The notes beneath the pieces are model-generated. The model saw only the letters and a list, made by a program, of their open reading frames with translations. It did no database searches and was not told where the DNA came from. Shown here one piece after another: positions 60,087-64,000 of a stretch of 64,000 nt of DNA. Numbering within the stretch: the first letter of the stretch is position 1; each line of letters starts with the position of its first letter. The translations under genes and the position numbers were made by a program. Source of the DNA: an uncultured SAR86 cluster bacterium (GTDB lineage Bacteria; Pseudomonadota; Gammaproteobacteria; Magnimaribacterales; AG-339-G14); contig CACEVU010000003.1 in the NCBI GenBank assembly GCA_902563105.1, forward strand, positions 1 through 64,000. Direction: 5' to 3'.

Positions 60087-60973
60087 TGGACTTTTCCATC
60101 CTGACCTTAATTTTATCCATCTGCACGCTTGCGATCGTAGTCTATATTTTTTTGAAACTTAGAGACCAAAAGACGATCGAATCTGGAAAGTCAGAAAACT
60201 TAGAAAATAAAATCGACTCGGTCTCCAAAGATCTTAACGAAATTGAAAATCAATTGGCTTCTGTAACGACGCCAATCAATGAGCTCAATAGATTTTTAGG
60301 TGGAAACGTCACTACCGGTAGATTGGGGGAATGGAATCTAGAATCAATTGTCAAAGAAATATTGCCAGATGGAAGCTACAACTTTCAAGCTCAAATCAAT
60401 AAAGAAACTCAAGACCGTGTAGATTGCGCGGTCAGAACTGCAGATGGCTTAACGATCCCCATTGATTCAAAATTTTATGCCGGTCAGTATAAGCAATATC
60501 AAGAAGCCGGTCGCGATAATGAGCGTGGGAATGTTTTGCGAGACTTAAGAACCGCCATTTTAAGAGATGCTGATGATATAGCTTCAAAATATATCAGACA
60601 AAACTCAACTTCTAATTATGCGGTGCTTTACATAGCCTCTGAAAAACTGATTGACTTGGTCGATGATATTGAAAATCTCAGACAAGATTGTTTAGCAGAA
60701 AAAAAAGTGCTCATCCAAGGACCAAATACTTTGGCTGCTTTTCTCGATACCATCAGAATCGGGCATCATTATCTTCAACTCAATGAAACAGCAGAAAAAG
60801 TTGCAGAAGTGGTCAGAAGAATAAAAACGCAGTTTGATAGCTTTGATAAAAGTACAGAAGCAGTTACCAAAAGGTTGGAGGCTTCAATCAAAGAAGTCTC
60901 TTCGCTGCAAACCAGAATAAATGTCTTGGGTAGAGAATTAAATAGAGGTGCAGAAGATTTAAAAGAAGACTGA
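60086..60973 (+). CDS. rmuC: RmuC-domain protein (short form)
   Basis: 295 residues, against about 475 in E. coli. An N-terminal membrane helix (about 4-24), a short coiled coil (about 35-75), then the RmuC nuclease-like core with GRLGEWNLESIVKEILP, IPIDSKFYAGQYKQY and PNTLAAFLDTIRIGHH. The usual long coiled coil is much reduced. RmuC limits inversions at short repeats in E. coli. Coupled to dsbB. Confidence 0.9.
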   Translation: MDFSILTLILSICTLAIVVYIFLKLRDQKTIESGKSENLENKIDSVSKDLNEIENQLASVTTPINELNRFLGGNVTTGRLGEWNLESIVKEILPDGSYNFQAQINKETQDRVDCAVRTADGLTIPIDSKFYAGQYKQYQEAGRDNERGNVLRDLRTAILRDADDIASKYIRQNSTSNYAVLYIASEKLIDLVDDIENLRQDCLAEKKVLIQGPNTLAAFLDTIRIGHHYLQLNETAEKVAEVVRRIKTQFDSFDKSTEAVTKRLEASIKEVSSLQTRINVLGRELNRGAEDLKED

Positions 60974-61005
60974 CTTGACTTAAACTTCTGATTTAGGAGA
61001 AAAAA

Positions 61006-61479
61006 ATGAGAAAAATTATTAAAGTTTTAGTTTTAGCAATTTTAATTACTGCTTGTAGCAGTAATGTGGATTCTAATAAAAAAATGGCAGGTGATTTCCT
61101 AGACCTGGCACTATCAGCTAATCCTTTGGCTGCGCAGGAACTAACCCATCCTGAATTTAAATTTGTCTTTATGGGCAATACTGTAATATCAAACATTCCT
61201 AACGACCGAGATGCCTATTTCGATTACTGGTTGCCTGAAGTGGTTGGTAAATTACTACCTAATGGGATCACTTTAACGACTACCGATATGATTGCCGATG
61301 ACGATGGTGTAGCTGTGATCATGGAAGGTGATGCTGAAGGAATCAATGGCGAATACGACAACAAGTATGTCTTCGTTTATAAATTCAAAGATGGCAAGAT
61401 TTTTTCCATTCACGAATACAACAGCGATCTTTTGGTAGCAACAAGGCTATATAAAAACAAGCTCGTACCCAGTGACTAA
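61006..61479 (+). CDS. Lipoprotein with SnoaL/NTF2-like fold
   Basis: 157 residues. Lipobox ITAC (Cys17) after an N-terminal signal, then a single NTF2-like domain (about 28-150; YFDYWLPEVVG, YVFVYKFKDGKIFSIHEYNSD, a SnoaL pattern). Function unknown; the fold is a small-ligand pocket. AGGAG 6 nt before the ATG is a strong Shine-Dalgarno site. It overlaps the nuclease gene by 8 bp. Confidence 0.7.
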   Translation: MRKIIKVLVLAILITACSSNVDSNKKMAGDFLDLALSANPLAAQELTHPEFKFVFMGNTVISNIPNDRDAYFDYWLPEVVGKLLPNGITLTTTDMIADDDGVAVIMEGDAEGINGEYDNKYVFVYKFKDGKIFSIHEYNSDLLVATRLYKNKLVPSD

Positions 61480-61939
61480 ACTCTTAAAAGCTTTTCTTTT
61501 TTTAACCCTTGGCCTGACGGTAGGTTTTTTAAATGCTTACACTCCTTTAGAGAATATTCGAGTGATCGATGGCGACACCATAAGAGCAGAAGCAAAAGGG
61601 AAAGAAATAAAAATTCGCTTAGTTGAGATCGATGCGCCCGAAATGGATCAGCCTTTTGGTGCTCGATCCAAAAATTTTCTAAATAGACTGCTTTATGAAA
61701 AGAACGTAACTTTAATTGCTCAAGGCGAAGATCGTTACGGTCGTGTTTTAGGTAATATTTTTTCCGACGAATTGAATGTCAACATGCTGTTAGTAAAATT
61801 TGGTTTTGCCTGGGTATATGATAGATATGCAGAAAATTCATCACTTTATAAGCATCAAGATCAAGCGAAACTAGACAAGCTAGGTTTGTGGAGACAAAAA
61901 GAACCCATTGCTCCTTGGGTGTGGCGACAACAAAAATGA
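61472..61939 (+). CDS. Staphylococcal-nuclease-like exported nuclease
   Basis: 155 residues. A signal peptide (about 1-22, cleavage near LNA) is followed by an SNase domain with VIDGDTIRAE, IKIRLVEIDAPEMDQPFG (catalytic Arg and Asp), and GEDRYGRVLG with the second Arg. Probably secreted or periplasmic and able to cleave environmental DNA or RNA. The start is GTG 61472 inside the lipoprotein end. Fits nutrient scavenging. Confidence 0.88.
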   Translation: MTKLLKAFLFLTLGLTVGFLNAYTPLENIRVIDGDTIRAEAKGKEIKIRLVEIDAPEMDQPFGARSKNFLNRLLYEKNVTLIAQGEDRYGRVLGNIFSDELNVNMLLVKFGFAWVYDRYAENSSLYKHQDQAKLDKLGLWRQKEPIAPWVWRQQK

Positions 61940-61941
61940 AT

Positions 61942-61947
61942 TAAAAT
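61942..61947 (+). promoter_or_regulatory. -10 box of the alpha/beta hydrolase gene (leaderless spacing)
   Basis: TAAAAT, 6 nt before the ATG at 61954, only 2 bp after the nuclease stop. No Shine-Dalgarno motif. Confidence 0.45.
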
Positions 61948-61953
61948 ATCTGT

Positions 61954-62973
61954 ATGCGTGCCTTTTTAACCAAGCTTATATTTAAATTGCCAAAAAGTCT
62001 TTTAATCAAATGGTCAGGACAGGAGCAGATACAAAAAGACTATCGTAAATTGGATCCAGGGTTTCAGTACTTGCTTAAACTAATGGAAGACAGTGGTACC
62101 AAATTAGATTACACAAAATCCGCTGCTGAAATGCGAAAAGAATTTGATGAAGGTCGGACTTTGATTTCTTCAAGTCTGCCATCTGGAGTAAAAACTACCG
62201 ACCATATAATTGAATCTAAGGGTGCGGAAATAAAAATTAGAGAATACGCCCCCGATTCAATTGGAAATATTTATCCTGCCTTGGTTTACTACCATGGCGG
62301 TGGTTGGGTTCTTGGCAGTATTGATACTCACGAAGCTTTCACCGGTTTCCTTGCCAAAGAGCTCAAAGCAAAAATTTTTTCTGTGGAATATCGGCTAGCG
62401 CCTGAACATAAGTTTCCAATTCCTTTGGAGGATTGTGAGGCTGCGTTTAATTGGGTAAAAGATAATGCCACTGATCTGGGCATTAACCCAAATCGAGTAT
62501 CAGTAGGCGGTGACAGCGCTGGGGGGAATTTGTCCGCTGCACTATGCGTTAAGTGTCAGCAAAATAATCTTCCCATGCCTAAAGCGCAACTTTTAATTTA
62601 TCCAGTTACAGATCTTACTTTCCAAAGTCCTTCAATGGAAGAAATGGCAGAGGGATTTTTTTTAACAAAAGAATCAATGTATTTCTTTCGTGATCAATAT
62701 TTAGAAGATGAAGGACTAGCAAAAGACCCGCTTGTGTCTCCCCACTTTGCCGAAAATCTTTCAGAACATCCGCCGGCTGTTCTTATCACTGCAGGATTTG
62801 ATCCTTTACGAGATGAGGGAGATAGGTATGCTCAATCTTTGCGTGAGGCCAACGTAGAAATTTATCATCGTACTCATGACAGTTACATCCACGGATTTGT
62901 AAATATGATGCTTGTCCATGGTGTTGATTACGCCTTGAAAAGAATTTGCGATGACTTTAAAAAAATCTTTTAA
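61954..62973 (+). CDS. Hormone-sensitive-lipase-family (IV) carboxylesterase
   Basis: 339 residues. Oxyanion motif HGGGW (114-118), nucleophile elbow GDSAGG with Ser188, acid Asp283 in GFDPLRDEG and His313 in SYIHGF complete the triad. No signal peptide is evident. Likely hydrolyses short-chain esters; substrate unknown. It ends at a 62974-62996 hairpin. Confidence 0.9.
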   Translation: MRAFLTKLIFKLPKSLLIKWSGQEQIQKDYRKLDPGFQYLLKLMEDSGTKLDYTKSAAEMRKEFDEGRTLISSSLPSGVKTTDHIIESKGAEIKIREYAPDSIGNIYPALVYYHGGGWVLGSIDTHEAFTGFLAKELKAKIFSVEYRLAPEHKFPIPLEDCEAAFNWVKDNATDLGINPNRVSVGGDSAGGNLSAALCVKCQQNNLPMPKAQLLIYPVTDLTFQSPSMEEMAEGFFLTKESMYFFRDQYLEDEGLAKDPLVSPHFAENLSEHPPAVLITAGFDPLRDEGDRYAQSLREANVEIYHRTHDSYIHGFVNMMLVHGVDYALKRICDDFKKIF

Positions 62974-62996
62974 GAGGGAAAGTTTAACTCTCCCTC
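62974..62996. terminator. Hairpin between convergent hydrolase and exported-protein genes
   Basis: Arms GAGGGAAAGTT and AACTCTCCCTC pair with one mismatch around a 1-nt centre. It is followed by A on the plus strand; on the minus strand it is followed by TTAAAAGATTTTTTT, so the U-tract is interrupted. A weak terminator for the 63004-63429 gene is the best reading. Confidence 0.35.
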
Positions 62997-63003
62997 AAAA
63001 AAA

Positions 63004-63429
63004 CTAAAAAGGATAGAAAGTCATTTCTAAAGTTTCTTCTGTCAAATTCAGTTTAGATATACAAAAATTCCTGTTGCCGTCAGTTACATCATCAAGAGAG
63101 TGAAAAGTGATGATATTTCCTTCTCTCTTCCAAACGCCGTGTCTCGGGGCAGAATTTCTGGTGCCGTCATCTGCAATACCTACTCCTCGACCGGTAAAAG
63201 AACCTTGAGAACCAAAATTAGGGTTATCTCTTCGAAGGTTATAGGTAAGAAAAACCTTGCCGTACCTACCGGCTTTGCTAGAGACATTTATCACCCCACC
63301 CTGGTCGGTCAATGAAATTGAAGTAACTTTGCCAGATAAAGTAAATTCTTCATCTGCTGTTATTGTTAGACCAAAAATACTCAAAGAACACAGTATTGAA
63401 ATGGCAACTATAAAGATTTTTTTATACAT
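63004..63429 (-). CDS. Exported small protein of unknown family
   Basis: 141 residues. Signal peptide about 1-24 (cleavage near ITA). The mature part is predicted beta-rich, with GKVTSISLTDQGGVINV, NFGSQGSFTGRG and TLEMTFYPF; one cysteine (NFCISK). I recognise no family. A strong AGGAG lies 6 nt before the ATG. Divergent from the exported gene at 63509. Confidence 0.65.
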   Translation of the reverse strand: MYKKIFIVAISILCSLSIFGLTITADEEFTLSGKVTSISLTDQGGVINVSSKAGRYGKVFLTYNLRRDNPNFGSQGSFTGRGVGIADDGTRNSAPRHGVWKREGNIITFHSLDDVTDGNRNFCISKLNLTEETLEMTFYPF

Positions 63430-63508
63430 AATTTTCTCCTTAAAATTTCATGATAATTCATTTCAAAGTATATAAAATGATTTTTCAACAAATAAATTAG
63501 GAGAAAAT

Positions 63509-64000
63509 ATGAAATTATTTGTCTATCTTATTTCTGCAATGTTCATGATCAATGCATCATTTGCAGACGACCATAACGACACTTCTGCAGGTCTTCCTGA
63601 GGGTGGCTTTTCAACTTTTCATGTAGTTGCTGAAGATCCTTATGCATATATAGATTTTTTGAAAGCTAATCCTGCAGCCTTAGCAGCTGGTGGAGGCGAT
63701 ATGGTTGGATATTGTATGACCATGACCGGTCACGATTATCCTGGAGAGATGTTCATTTGGAATGCCTATTCAGATTTAGGAAAAGCTTTATCTGATGGGT
63801 TTAATTACAATCCTTACGGTGCTTCTAAGCAGCTTAAAAACATGCGAAAGATTTTATATACAGCGATTTGGAAACCAATTACTCCGTTTCCAGTAAATCC
63901 TGGATTTGAAAGAGTCACTCGTGTAACTGTCAAACCAGAGAACTTACAAAAATTTTTGATGATGACAGAAAAACTTCAAGCTGAAATGAATGCTGCAGGA
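63509..64000 (+). CDS. Exported protein of unknown family, cut by the window edge
   Basis: 164 codons are visible, open to the right. It starts MKLFVYLISAMFMINASFA, a signal peptide, then DDHNDTSAG, GYCMTMTGHDYPGEMF, and a run with WKPITPFPVN and VTVKPENLQK. AGGAG lies 5 nt before the ATG. No family recognised. It lies head-to-head with the 63429 gene over 79 bp. Confidence 0.7.
   Translation, partial: MKLFVYLISAMFMINASFADDHNDTSAGLPEGGFSTFHVVAEDPYAYIDFLKANPAALAAGGGDMVGYCMTMTGHDYPGEMFIWNAYSDLGKALSDGFNYNPYGASKQLKNMRKILYTAIWKPITPFPVNPGFERVTRVTVKPENLQKFLMMTEKLQAEMNAAG

Noticed and set aside
62974-62996. Strong bidirectional terminator
   Set aside because: The hairpin has no clean T-run on either strand; listed only as a weak candidate.

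Overview
The window is a continuous, gene-dense piece of a low-GC chromosome. Almost every gene is a conserved housekeeping gene, and the gene orders are gammaproteobacterial: proA-nadD-rsfS-mrdA-rodA-mltB-dacA, miaB-phoH-ybeY-corC, ubiE-ubiB-hisE-tatABC, argH-lptM-lysA-dapF-DUF484-xerC-yigB, and polA-engB-cytochrome c4-dsbA. Very short spacers, overlapping stop codons, AT-rich codons, an RPE65-type carotenoid oxygenase and the loss of several expected neighbours (rlmH, rlpA, ubiJ, hisI, gapA) suggest a streamlined free-living marine gammaproteobacterium. A SAR86-like lineage is my guess from memory of the clade; I could not test it. I see no prophage, insertion sequence or CRISPR array.

Layout. 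1-8051 (minus): cell-wall operon proA-nadD-rsfS-mrdA-rodA-mltB-dacA-dat; dat runs off the left edge. 8087-16 kb: short alternating units (dedA-carotenoid oxygenase, mpl, PPi-phosphofructokinase, thioesterase, acyl-CoA dehydrogenase, DUF2244, argD). 16-22.3 kb (minus): thiC-peroxiredoxin-parE-parC. 22.4-28.3 kb: tolC-like-mutM, coaD, and the divergent katG/oxyR peroxide module. 28.3-32.5 kb (minus): orn and miaB-phoH-ybeY-corC. 32.6-36.3 kb: ubiE-ubiB-hisE-tatABC. 36.3-40.4 kb (minus): tkt-pgk-class I aldolase. 40.5-48.8 kb: nine-gene operon metK-ahcY-argH-lptM-lysA-dapF-DUF484-xerC-yigB. 48.8-56.1 kb (minus): pseudoazurin and cytochrome c5, hflX with a methyltransferase, and the operon cytochrome c4-dsbA-CitE-MaoC-CaiB. 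A degenerate tRNA-Arg lies at 49.8 kb. 56.1-64 kb: engB, polA, dsbB-rmuC, and a group of exported proteins and hydrolases, the last one cut by the right edge.

The genes form a few themes. Peptidoglycan growth and recycling: PBP2, RodA, MltB, DacA, Dat and Mpl. Central carbon: a reversible PPi-phosphofructokinase, class I aldolase, PGK and transketolase. Amino acids: ProA, ArgD, ArgH, LysA, DapF, and the methyl cycle MetK/AhcY. Oxidative stress and periplasmic redox: KatG, OxyR, Prx, DsbA/B, c-type cytochromes, pseudoazurin.

The most interesting signals are non-coding. (1) At most operon-first genes a -10 hexamer ends 6-7 nt before the start codon, predicting leaderless mRNAs, while a small set of mainly exported or stress genes has strong Shine-Dalgarno leaders. 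(2) The 114-bp polA-engB spacer, the site of Spot 42/ErsA sRNAs in relatives, holds two 10-bp hairpins with 18-nt loops, whereas almost all other convergent gene pairs here have 0-6 bp or overlapping stops. (3) A degenerate tRNA-Arg(CCG). (4) A CitE/MaoC/CaiB operon joined to cytochrome c4-dsbA that looks like a C4-C5 dicarboxylyl-CoA pathway.
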